DNA of 64,000 nucleotides from Hippasteria phrygiana (taxonomy: Eukaryota; Echinodermata; Asteroidea; Valvatida; Goniasteridae), in assembly GCA_037893225.1 (NCBI GenBank), contig JAZGUH010000157.1, positions 654,853 to 718,852 on the forward strand. The letters run 5' to 3'. Position numbers and translations under genes: made by a program. A model generated the notes under the pieces. That model had not been told where the DNA came from and searched no databases. It saw only the letters and a program-made list of their open reading frames with translations. This document shows, piece after piece, positions 1 through 10,800 of the stretch. Position 1 is the first letter of the stretch. Every line of letters begins with the position of its first letter.

Positions 1-140
1 GAGGATTCAGGTTACAAACATGCAGCTTGAACACTTTGAAATCAGAGGATGTTGGAGGATTCAGGCTACTTGGAGGAAAAATGATGTAGGGAGTTAGGGT
101 TAAATTGATTGCACAAGACCAGAAACTGGACGCTATATAC

Positions 141-281
141 CTGAACAATTCTTGGTGACGCAATGCCACTGCTGAAGAGTTTCCAGAAGACGTCTTGACT
201 GAGCTGTCAGCAACTGCTTGCACTGGTGCCCTGATGTGCAACACAACATCCTCCTGAAACCGATCCCACAATCTGATGATC
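141..281 (-). CDS. possible single exon of a neighbouring minus-strand gene
   Basis: GATACAG acceptor and CAG|GTATAT donor enclose 141 bases open in one frame, phase 2/2, reading IIRLWDRFQEDVVLHIRAP and then a Ser/Val-rich run. The composition looks coding, but I recognise no family and there is no second exon to join. It may belong to a gene extending left of the window. Could be chance. Confidence 0.25.
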
Positions 282-1260
282 CTGTATCACATCGGAATTT
301 CGAGAAAAAGGCAGTGAAGCCCAAAATATAACTGTACCAACTGAGATTAAGGATGTGACGTTTACACATTTAAACGTTTCAACAAAAACCAAAATCAAAT
401 CCGTTTAGAAATTGTCCTAAATGTTTAAACGGAACTCGAATTTAAAAAAATGGGACCTTGTATTTACACAATCTATCCTCCAGTTTTATTTACAAAGAAT
501 CTAAGATGTTTGTAAATCTATTTAATTTACAAAGCATTAAAAATGCCTTTAGTACTTCCAAGAAGTTTAATTAATATATATCTCAATGACCAGCAACTAT
601 CTATTGTGTTAATGATACACAGTGCAAACAATTGTTTGTGTTTGATATTATCAATACGCCAGGCCAAGATCAATACTTGGCGCGGACGACACCTCTCCTA
701 GTGCTAGTCCGATTAAAATACGGCATTTTCAAACAATTCCGAAATCATCACTTCGTGTGTTTTACAAAAATCAAACCAATGGCCAGCACTTTCATAATGA
801 CTTTAAAAACCGGCCAGGAAAAATAGAAACAGCTCATTGAAAAAAAAAATGCCTAAATAAAATCTCACCCCCAAACAAGACTTTCCAGAGAATTATTGAC
901 AGCCGCATTGTTCAAATTGATATATGTGTCTCTTCTAGTTTGTTACAAAGTATATATTTGGGTTCAGAATAGCCCATCGGACTTTGAGGAAGTGCTGCTA
1001 GTTAATGGAGTGTTCTTTGGTGATGGGCAGTGATGATAATATCTTGGCCAATTAAATGAGCCGGTTCCCGGCAAATAAATACGCCATTGGTTAATTCCCA
1101 GCTGGCCGAGGCACAGGTTCATTCGCATTATACAAACACATGTGACTGCGCAGTTACCGCACACATACTGGGACAGGTGGCAGCCTTTTTAGGTGTTGAC
1201 TGAACTACGGTAAAGTTTTGCTAAAAGTTTATCGAAATAAACATAGATTCACATCCTTAA
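282..1260. other. intergenic, no gene seen
   Basis: AT-rich with only short chance frames. No recognised element. Confidence 0.6.
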
Positions 1261-1480
1261 ACCCTTTGCGTACGGAAGACGTCCTATGGCGCAAAAGAAA
1301 AACAGTGCCACCAGGCCGGATGACGCCATTTGCCACCGTTTGTGCATTTTCAATCCATTGTTGGATTATTGTGTATGTATTGTTACGCTTGACTGCACAA
1401 ACACATTGTGGCCGTTTCGCTTGGCTGCCAGAGCTGCCGCGACACCCCGACGTCTTCCATAAAAAAACGTACTCAAGGGG
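1261..1480. mobile_element. piggyBac-like MITE, copy 1 (TTAA-flanked)
   Basis: TTAA on both sides, ends ACCCTTTGCGTACGG and CGTACTCAAGGGG. Internal blocks GTGCCACCAGGCCGGATGAC and TTGACTGCACAAACAC are shared with the other seven copies. Confidence 0.75.
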
Positions 1481-1625
1481 TTAAATGAGAACCGACAATT
1501 GAGTCTGTAAATCTCGGACTCCTATGCCTAATGTATGAGAATACATGTAGCTGTAGTTGGTAGTACCCTGTAATAATGAATAAAACAATTCTTTAGGCAG
1601 AATTGAAAGTGCACATTACACGTGC

Positions 1626-1839
1626 ATGCCCTTGGGCACGGTATTTTACGGGAGACGTCAGGGTGTCGCGGCGGTTCTGGCAGCCAAGCAAAACGGCCAC
1701 AATGTGTTTGTGCAGTCAAGCGTATCATAAACAATAATCCAACAATAGCTTGAAACTGCACAAACGGCAGCAAATGGCATCATCCGGCCTGGTGGCACTC
1801 TTTTTTTTGGGCAATAGGACGTCTTCCGTATGCAAAGGG
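1626..1839. mobile_element. piggyBac-like MITE, copy 2 (inverted to copy 1)
   Basis: Same internal blocks as copy 1 in the opposite direction, with TATGCAAAGGGTTAA at the right end. The left end (CCCTTGGGCACGG) has lost a clear TTAA. Confidence 0.7.
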
Positions 1840-1935
1840 TTAAGGATGGGAATCTACGTGTAATTTGATAAATCAGTCAGAAACAGCAAAATCTTGGAAA
1901 ATAAAGAAACCTTCCTTGATAACAACTGTCTAAAC

Positions 1936-2033
1936 TAGTCCCAGTAACTAGGACCTTACTTATCGCTTTTTAAACATCTGTCCAGATGTTAAAAAAGCGA
2001 TAAGTATGGTCCTAGACCTTGTTACTGGGACTA
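1936..2033. mobile_element. 98-base palindromic MITE with 9-base target duplication
   Basis: Arms of about 45 bases start TAGTCCCAGTAAC and mirror to GTTACTGGGACTA. TGTCTAAAC flanks both sides (1927-1935, 2034-2042). A 9-base duplication points to the Mutator superfamily. Confidence 0.75.
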
Positions 2034-2059
2034 TGTCTAAACATGCAGCAAATACGCGA

Positions 2060-2190
2060 GTTCGATAATTAACTTTTGCAATGCAATATGAGTAAAAGGT
2101 CACAGGTCAGCTGTACCAAAACAGCGTAAAAGGCCTATATGACAAGGCGGAATTTGGTACAGCTGACCTTTGACCTGAAAATTATCGAAC
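2060..2190. repeat. imperfect palindrome, 131 bases
   Basis: GTTCGATAATT at left mirrors AATTATCGAAC at right, with an inner GGTCAGCTGTACCAAA pair. Probably a small foldback element. Confidence 0.6.
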
Positions 2191-3352
2191 TTGTCTATTG
2201 TATTTGTAAGATTTTACTTTTAGCCTATGCCTACTTCTCCATGTTTTACCTGAGAAACTCAAGTCCGACGAATAAACCTTTTCGACATTGTCAATGCATT
2301 GTACTACTAGGTTTGGAGGCTAAACAAACCATGTAATTTATACACAAACCTACGGCATTGTGAACCAGTCCAAATATTAATTGTTTTTATGCTAAATATC
2401 TGTCATGAGTTGAGCGATACCCCCCTTTTCCCATATCTTTGCATGGAACATAAGGAAAGTTTAGAACAGCTAGGCCCTGGTACTTTTTAGTAGCGCTAGC
2501 ATCGACCAATCACGTCCGTTCTAATGTGCTTGCTCTTCTAATTCTAATGCTTTGAAGTTTGAGAATGTCGAAAAGGTTTATTGTCCGGAAAATGGGCACT
2601 TTTTATTAAACTAGAACTTCCGAACTACAGCGCGCTTTTTAAGTGACGCTTGAACCATGGAGGTAGGAAAAGGAGACCTCATCAACGACTACATCATAGG
2701 ATAATGTTATACTAAATTTCAGTTTGCAAAATATCAACTTCCGACTCGTAACGAAAAGACTACAAAATTTCGTCCACACGTGCACGCACACACGATCATC
2801 CAACGAACGCAGACGACCTCCCTAACTTCGTCAACCTCGTTCCCAATAGCTTACTTTATTTTCAACCTCGTTTCCGAGAGAGCAGCTGTGGTGTCGGTGA
2901 GGATGCTGCTCGACACCATGGGAACGAGGTGGTTGAGACTTCGTATTCTTTACAGATACCATACAAACACTCTTATTTTTCTACAATAGGGTAAATATAT
3001 TTATTTTAAAGAGTGATAATTATACTTTCGAATGAGGGCGAGGTAGCCTACGTTTAATAAAGCTACTTTTTGTATGAGAGTGCTCTGCAGTGTCATTTCC
3101 CAGTCTGTTCAGAGAAGATCAGGGAGTAATTGAGCGCTAGTTTTCCATATTTTCCGCCTTTTTATTTTCTCCTTTTTCCTTAGAAATGACCAAACATTTT
3201 TGTATACAATAGGCCTATGCCTCATTCCCCGAATCTTTTTTTTTTAAATTACACCCTAGCTCCATCTCCAGCGGGGGCAGGGCGCGGCTTTCGCCCGCAA
3301 ATTTTCTATTTTTTTAAACAATAATTTGAAAGCGCCCCTTCATAACAACACG

Positions 3353-3463
3353 GTCCGAATTACTTGGCTGCGGCTTGAAATTACACACGAGTCTATGGGA
3401 AGTGGCTACAGCCGCTACCTATCATAGACATGTAACATCCAGCCGTAGCCAAGTAATTCGGAC
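3353..3463. repeat. palindrome, 111 bases
   Basis: GTCCGAATTACTTGGCTGCGG at left mirrors CCGTAGCCAAGTAATTCGGAC at right with one mismatch. Confidence 0.7.
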
Positions 3464-3570
3464 AGGTCCTTACACTCCACTGCTTATTTATTTCCGGGCG
3501 AAAAATAACCACGTCACCTTTAAGAACAAAACAAAACAAAACAATTCGGCGCAAAATCAGGGTAACCCTC

Positions 3571-3595
3571 CTCCCCCCCCCCCCCCCCCCCCCCC
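3571..3595. repeat. poly-C run
   Basis: About 25 C. Comparable C or G runs occur at 8659-8682, 36636-36652, 50008-50024, 54161-54169, 55434-55449, 58069-58092 and 61220-61233. They make proline- or glycine-rich false frames and are likely assembly weak points. Confidence 0.9.
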
Positions 3596-4786
3596 TTCAA
3601 CTATTCCCCCTTCAACGCGTTGTTCAGAGGGACACACGGTTGGATGTGCGGCACTCTTTAGAAAATTTGGAATTATGATTCTCTGTATAATACAATTCCA
3701 CCCAAATCTGGAAAGGGGGATGTTCCCCCTGGGATCGCCGCCCATGCCCCGCCCCACCCATCCAAGGAGGAGAAAGAAAACAATTTCCATGCACATGTTG
3801 TTTACTTGAGTACAAATCCATTTTTTTTCTGGCTTCTATACCCCTCGACAAGCTTGGACCTTCGATTTTCAGAGAAAAAAAACAATCAATAAAAGTCGTG
3901 GGAACTACTTGAACTTCAATTGCAATCAAACATCAACACTCGTGTAAAACAAACCTTTTACCATTAAAGAAAACGTCACAAAACTGAACGTTCTACATTT
4001 TAATGCCTGTTCCTTTTTCGACCAAATATAAACAAAAAACAAAACAAATAATAGTACTAATAATAAATGTTTCAACTGAGACAGCACAGCTGCTTCGATA
4101 AAAATAAATAAACTTCTACACGTATATATAGGCCCCCTAAGGTTAGTTTTAAGTTGTACTTTAAGATAAAAATGTCATCAATACTGAATTACTGTATTAT
4201 CTGGAAGAAAATCACACCGTTTCACCAATCATTTCAATTAATTTTTTTAGCTCTGGATGCAGCAAGTATTTTGTCTATAGCAGTTCCGAGCAATGTACAT
4301 AGGTCTAGTAAATTTACCGCCTATATGAAACACTTGGAAATTTGAGAAGGGCCTCAAGAATCATCATTTTGTTCACTCGATTTCTGGTTGTTTTGCAGAT
4401 AAAAATACCTTTGCGGCTTCGATCGTTTTTCTCACTAATCATTACGTTACATTGAATGTACAGTGGAAGATAAAATAAAAACTTTGTGAATACAAAGTAG
4501 GCCCTACAAACATTAAAACTTACCAGAATCTACTATATCCGACCCCGTGCTTAAAACACATCATCCTACAAAATCAATTTTCAAACTGAATTGCTAATTA
4601 TTGAGCATTGTAATTATGAGCTTTCCATTGAGATATTTCACAAAAGAATCGACCGACGATAACGGAGTTATTTATTTATTACGTTTTAAATTTTGAATGA
4701 GGAGCAGGACCCCCACATTATTAATGTATCGATCTTCGCGCGTAGCCCATAATAAAACATTAATTTAAGGAGAAACGACGAAAAAG

Positions 4787-4867
4787 TGGACATTCTTTGA
4801 TTGGAATGGGCGAGGACGCGAAGCGTCTGCGAGACAGGTGTCATCCATTCGAATCAAAGAATGTCCC
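4787..4867. repeat. palindrome, about 80 bases
   Basis: GGACATTCTTTGATT mirrors AATCAAAGAATGTCC, with a GACGCGAAGCGTC core. Confidence 0.65.
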
Positions 4868-5180
4868 TTTCATACCCATTGTCAAGATTTCAAGGGAACA
4901 AAAAGTGTCCATGCTTTGAGATGAATTAAGTGAATTAATAAAGTCCATTGTTCAGTGGTGAGCTAGCTACGTGAAAGCATGGTTCCTTCCTCCATGGTGA
5001 AAGCATGCAGGAAGGTGAAAGCTTCACCCCGTTATAATTATCCCCTTCTTGCGTAACAAAACAATGGAATGAAAGGTTCGGTTCTTGAACGCGCTCAATC
5101 CGAATTCAATAATGGCGTTTGCAGTCATTTGCTGCCATCGTCATGCGTTGTACATGTACGTCTCTGCTCGCTCTGCCAAA

Positions 5181-5360
5181 ATGTCTTCCAGCGATGACGA
5201 TTCGTACATATTTCTGAATTGGAATACGTTTCCAGATAATGTTGTAAAAGGTGACTCAACTGAGACAGAGGCCAATTTATTAGAATTCGTTAGTGATTCA
5301 AACCAGTGCAATGTTCCTTGCTCTATGAATGTACCATGTATTTTTGGACATATCCGATGA
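5181..5360 (+). pseudogene. possible gene fragment or first exon, acidic N-terminus
   Basis: ATG in good context (AAAATGT) opens 59 codons with acidic, non-repetitive composition (MSSSDDDSYIFLNWNTF). After the stop a neighbouring frame continues as FLDISDDALIATCEAAESE to about 5473, as if a one-base shift broke a longer frame. No family is recognised. Could be a decayed transposon gene, a pseudogene or chance. Confidence 0.25.
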
Positions 5361-6109
5361 TGCATTAATTGCTACTTGCGAAGCGGCAGAATCAGAGGCG
5401 AAGGAACGTCATATCATAGAGCTTGCTCTGTGGTCATATTATTATAGCCTACTCTCCGATTTGCAAGGCCACAGCTGATATCGAGTGTATAACCATAGAG
5501 GAAGGAATACCAGATCAAGAAACGGTGTGAGGAAAGCAAGAAAAGGTAACAAGAATTGTTTTTCTTCAAAATTTGGCGTTGTAATTTTGCTCCCAGTAAC
5601 TCATTTTGGCTTTATTTTTAGACTGTCAACATACAGCTCTTGCTGTTAATATCAAGCCAGATTGATTTTTCGCCATTGATTTTCGCCATGCATGGAGTTG
5701 TAATATAAAAATTGCAATTTCTGTGTCGATTGAGTCGTGTTTTTCTGTGTCGGTTTTTTTTTAAAGAATGTACAAAAGAATGCCCTACAATACATTCTTA
5801 AAAATAACCGGCACTTTTCTGAATAGTGACGTCACAAGAGTAGATTAAACTTTAGGAAGACAAATAAAGTGCACAGTATAGTGAGTGTGTTTTCTATCAA
5901 AAGGTATTTCGTATAGTGTATGGGGGGTCTAATAAATTGAAATTTTCAGTCAAAGAAAGGAGTGACATAGCAGGTTTAAATTAATTTTAATAGTTTATGC
6001 AGTCCAACAGAATCCAAGGACATGAAAATATGAAATATGCTGATGAATCTAACTGAATCCACAACAAAAATTAAATTATAATTATATTTGAATATTGAGC
6101 AAAATAGTT

Positions 6110-7733
6110 GACATTTTATCTTCACATTTATTCTTTTCTCTTACGTCTTACCAAATTTAATTACTATTCATGAAGACAAATACCCACAGAAAGACAGGGG
6201 CATAATATAACAGAAACTTCACTTAAGTAGGCTGGCCCCACTGAAAAAAATACACACGCCTAAAGATCATCAAGCTTGATTAAGCTTCACCCAAGGTAAT
6301 CAAAAATACTTCACTGAACCAGTAACTTGTACAAGTTAAATCTAACTGAATTAATTACATACAACATATGTGCAGCCTTCTTCAATTTGATAATAACTTT
6401 ATAGTAACATAATTTACTTGCTTCCTCCGCACATAGTTAGGCCTATACACTTGCAACTAAATCCATACAGACAGAGAACTAAAACTGCTGCCATATAAAC
6501 GGCCTACGGTAATAAAAAAGTTCAGTCTGCCCATTTAAAAATGTACAAATTTACAGTAGAAAACAGCAATAACATTAAACACAAAAGATAACGCACACAT
6601 TCACAACCACAACGTAATGGGTTATTATAAGTTGCAAACTTTGCCAATCTATTTATATGGCTCCATCATAAAGAGTGGCATTTCAACTTTCCATTGCGAA
6701 CATCCTTGCATCTCTGCAGTCATGGACGACTGAGTACAAACTGTGTACTGGTAATTTCACAACTAAAGCTGCAGAAATTTGAACACATTTTGACCTGCAC
6801 GGGAAGTGATCTTTATGATCCAGTTTGTAACTTGAAAATAATAGCAAAATATCCACTGTGCAGTTATCTTACATGTACCATATAAAGAAATCATTTTAAT
6901 CTCAATTTGGTTATGATTATGATATCTGATTAAATATTATTTCAACAAATTATCAGCACAATTTAATTTTGCACATAGCTGTTCATTGCACTTGAGTGAC
7001 AACCAATATATTTAAATATCTCACTACACAAGTAACTGATATATAGGCTGTACAAAGTATACTTTTTCACATTCACAATCAATAAAATTTCATCTATAGA
7101 TACAAAGTTGTAAAAGTAAGTAAAAGTGGGAAAAAGATATTTTGAACGAATTTGTTCATTTATATACATGTATCGCCTATGATTCAGCAATAGTCCCACA
7201 CAGAAATATGTATTATAAATATATCATCTATATATTCTACTCTATGTAGAAAAGTTACAAACCAGAGACCCTTAAATCATATCTGCTGAACTACTTAAAT
7301 CAAATATATCTCGATACATAGTATACATTCTAAAATATGTACTACATCCTCAATTTGTCAACATAATCTGGCTTTAGTTTTTACATATAGTTTGTTGACA
7401 ATTTGATTCTTGTTTTAATTGGAAGAAAACTCAATCAGCCTGAAAATGCGGCTACATACTACATCTACGATTAAACCTAGATTCAATGCATTATTAAGTT
7501 CTCTTTTTGCCAAAGATGCAAGAGTTTTTGAGGTAATGAACTGTTAATTTACCTGCAAATTGCAACGTAGCAATCTACAGTCTATCACAATATCAGGAGA
7601 GCTTATGAAGTATATTACAATATTACAGTACAGTACAATTCAAACTTTACAGAAATCACGTGTTGTCTCTGACAAGAGGCTTGTACAGCACACTTTGGGC
7701 AATTGTCTCTCGAGTGTTGTAGCTGATTCCCTC
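6110..7733 (-). other. probable 3' UTR of the HELZ2-like gene
   Basis: AT-rich, transposon-poor sequence directly follows the stop codon. An AATAAA on the minus strand at 6127-6132 could be the polyadenylation signal; several ATTAAA copies lie nearer. The end is a guess without transcript data. No convincing frame is present. Confidence 0.3.
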
Positions 7734-7852
7734 TTAGCTCTGTCCATAATTCAGGCGTAGGAAACTGCGTGCGTTCATTATGGCAGATTTCCCCCGGTAT
7801 TCAGCAAGTAGTTTCCGCCACTTGTCACTGACTTGCAGAAGACGCTGATTAC
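7734..7852 (-). CDS. HELZ2-like: HELZ2-like exon 31 (last coding exon, stop codon)
   Basis: Acceptor CATTGTTCACAG, 119 bases, phase 1 in, TAA at 7734-7736. Encodes NQRLLQVSDKWRKLLAEYR, the G-N-x-x-L-L-x-x-x-x-x-W-x-x-L C-terminal block of UPF1-like helicases, and ends RLNYGQS. It follows exon 30 after a 2.3-kb intron carrying two MITEs. Confidence 0.9.
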
Positions 7853-10800
7853 CTGTGAACAATGAGCATGGCATGAGTGAAATTTCAAGTTTTACCACAA
7901 TGGAAATGATTTGAAAGTCTTCTTTAATTAAAGGTGTAGTGTACATCATTGGTCATTGTTGCAATTTTCAGAAATGGGCAGATTTGGGGGGGTCAGTATT
8001 TTATAGGAAATATCGTTCCACTGACCTGTTCTCAGTTTTGCGTTGTTGTATGGCAAAAAAACCTAAGAAAAACGGCGTTTATTTTTAACCGTAGGGCAGA
8101 TGATAGCCTTAATTAGCAGAGGCGCGTGTGGCTATATCAGGGCGCGTGACGTGCCCTAGATATGCCATCATGTCCAGGGCGCGCCACTCGTCCAGGTAGC
8201 CACGCGCGCCTTAACTAAAGACTACAGGCCAGTTTTCCAACGATTTCCAGCCGGAAATCATTGGAAACAAAATAAATTTGCACTTTTCTTGATGACAGCA
8301 CACCTGGTGCCATCATTTCACAGAATGATTGAGACTATTAACTTGGTCTAGTAAGGTATTTCGTAATAATTCAGTAAAAACAAATTTGGAGGATTACCAA
8401 TCGTGTACACTACCTTTAACCCTAACAGCCCAAGGCTTTTTACTAGAATCCTTCCCTAACCACACAAACTCCAACACTGTGTAGTAAACCAATGGCACAT
8501 TCTTTGTACTTAGACAAAATCAGGGCATCAAAGTCCCATGGAAAGTGATGGTGCCAAGGCTCTACAGTACCCAATCACACAAAATTCAACACAAATGGGG
8601 TGTTTGATTTTGGCAGGTTAGGGATGGTTAGGGTTAACCCTAGCTGTTTTTTTCTTTGTGGGGGGGGGGGGGGGGGGGGGGGGCGGGGTGGCGAGGCCTT
8701 CCACAGATTTGTATAAAATTTAAAAGGGAGATGACTATACCTATGAATATTAACTGTGTATAATTTCATTCCAATTAAGAAAAGGGTTTTTTATGAGGCT
8801 GTTGATGTAATCAAGGCAGTTTTTACCTGGGCTCTTTGTGCATTAAAAGCTATACAGTTAATTGTACAAAACTATTCATTGTCAAATTTAAGCTCCCACC
8901 ACCCTCCTCCCCCTCCCCCCCCAAAAAAATCAATTGTCTGAGAAAAATTAAAAAAGTATTAATTTTAGCACACAGGCTTTAATGATATCCTCATTCCTTG
9001 TGATTTAATTTGTCATTGAATTAATCTTTAAAAAGTCATCTGTAGATTTCAGTTCACCCAAGGCTGTGATTTCTTTGTTGACATACTGTTGCTAATTTCT
9101 TGAACTGTGATTTATGACACGCTGTAAAAAAATGTGTCATCAGATGTCACAAAACTTAATTTTAGAAAACAGCACCGAAAAATATCTCATATTGCATGTT
9201 TATGAGAGAATACAAGGTAATTAAGATGTTGCAGGAAATAAAAAAGAAACCTATTCTGGGCCTTTGGTTCTTGACGGATTGTTAGCAACTTTAGCTTTTT
9301 CAATCAGTTAAGAAAATCTTCCAGCACATCTTCTTAACCAGTTTACTCCGGGATTATTTTTCACGAGCCTGGGTGCCAGACGGGTTCAGGCCTTTATCTG
9401 CGTGTAGCACACCCTAGCTTTGGTCACTGACAGATATTTTCGCTGGACCCTTGCCTCGCTGAGTGCGTGTATACATGTCATCCGACGCAAACTGGTTAAT
9501 TACTACGAATAACCTGAGCTGAACCAAAGATTCCCCAAAAAAACCCAAAACTTTTCATCATTATCTTTAGAATGCATTGTACAAACGTAATGCATTCTTG
9601 AACAAAAATTATACCACTAAAATAAATAAAATTAAGTAAACTTTCAACAATATTTCCCAGTCGCCAACATTTCATTAAAAAACGTTGTGACTTGGGAACT
9701 AAGTTTGTTGAATGCGATCGGTGGATTGGGATTGGTGAATTGCGTTATTGGGAGATAAAATCATGAAATCTATCATTCATATAAACATCAACTGATCATG
9801 CAGGGTAAGTTTAGTCAGGCAGAATTCAGCCATCTATCGACTACACAGGGCAGAACTTGTGTGGTCGGCAGATCATGCAGGAACAGATTGTGCAATTGGT
9901 TGATTGTTAAGGAATAGGTTCGTGCAGTGCAGAACTTGCGTGATTGATCACGCAAGTTTCCATGTGCAACTGGTAGATGGCGCAAAATCCTCCCTGGGCC
10001 ATCGACTAATGCTTTTAGTTTGTGCGATCAACCGATGCTTGTGCCTTCCATAAATCGGGAGAGTCTACTGCACCATCATGCGATTGCACAGATCTTGCCC
10101 AACATACTATCCAGCTTACCGACAATGATCAGGCCTTCTTTGGCTCGAGTCAGGGCAACATTCATTTGGTTCTCATCCATGATGAAGCCCAGTTTACCAT
10201 GCTTCCAGCCAAGGGTAGGCTTCTCCTCAATCTCTTGCTTCGGCAGCGAGCGCACAGTTGACAGGATCACATAGTCCCTCTCCCCACCTGAGAATTAGAA
10301 CATTCAGAAGCAAATAATACTTCAACTCTATAATCCTCCATTTTTTGGGCCTCTTATACTGTCTGGAGCAGGAAGGGGGAATCCCTCCAAATAGATCTCA
10401 GCCACGGTAATTTTGAGCTGGATGGGAATTTCCCCTTGTTTTCCCCCCTAAAGGGTTTTGGTTTTTCACCCATCCCGTAAATCAACAATAGCCCTATACT
10501 GGAAAAGTTGAATATTTAACCTAATATAGATTTTTGTGATATTGTTTTGATGCGTGTAAATATCCATTTTAAATAATAATCATTAAAAATGTATGCAGTG
10601 CACCAATGAAAACCAGTTGGGTTTTCACTGGTGCATACCCTGGTGGGGCACACCCTGGGAAAAGAAAGGTAACAACAGATATTTATGAAATTAAAGATGC
10701 AACTGAAGATACCTATGATTATTATCTGGGGATAATTCCATCCAATTAATCCAAAAGTTTTGTAGTTCTGATACATAGTACACAAAGGCGGCGGAACAGG

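Larger units (their letters stand above)
2191..5180. other. intergenic, repeats only
   Basis: Holds two palindromes (3353, 4787) and the poly-C run. The 144-codon frame at 3375-3809 crosses the poly-C run and one palindrome and is not a gene. Confidence 0.6.

Noticed and set aside
3375..3809. Plus-strand 144-codon frame with a proline run
   Set aside because: Runs through a palindrome and a poly-C tract; no homology-like content.
10076..10119. Gene end by read-through of exon 30 to the TGA at 10076
   Set aside because: A good donor (GTAAGC) precedes it, and exon 31 continues the family C-terminus in phase.
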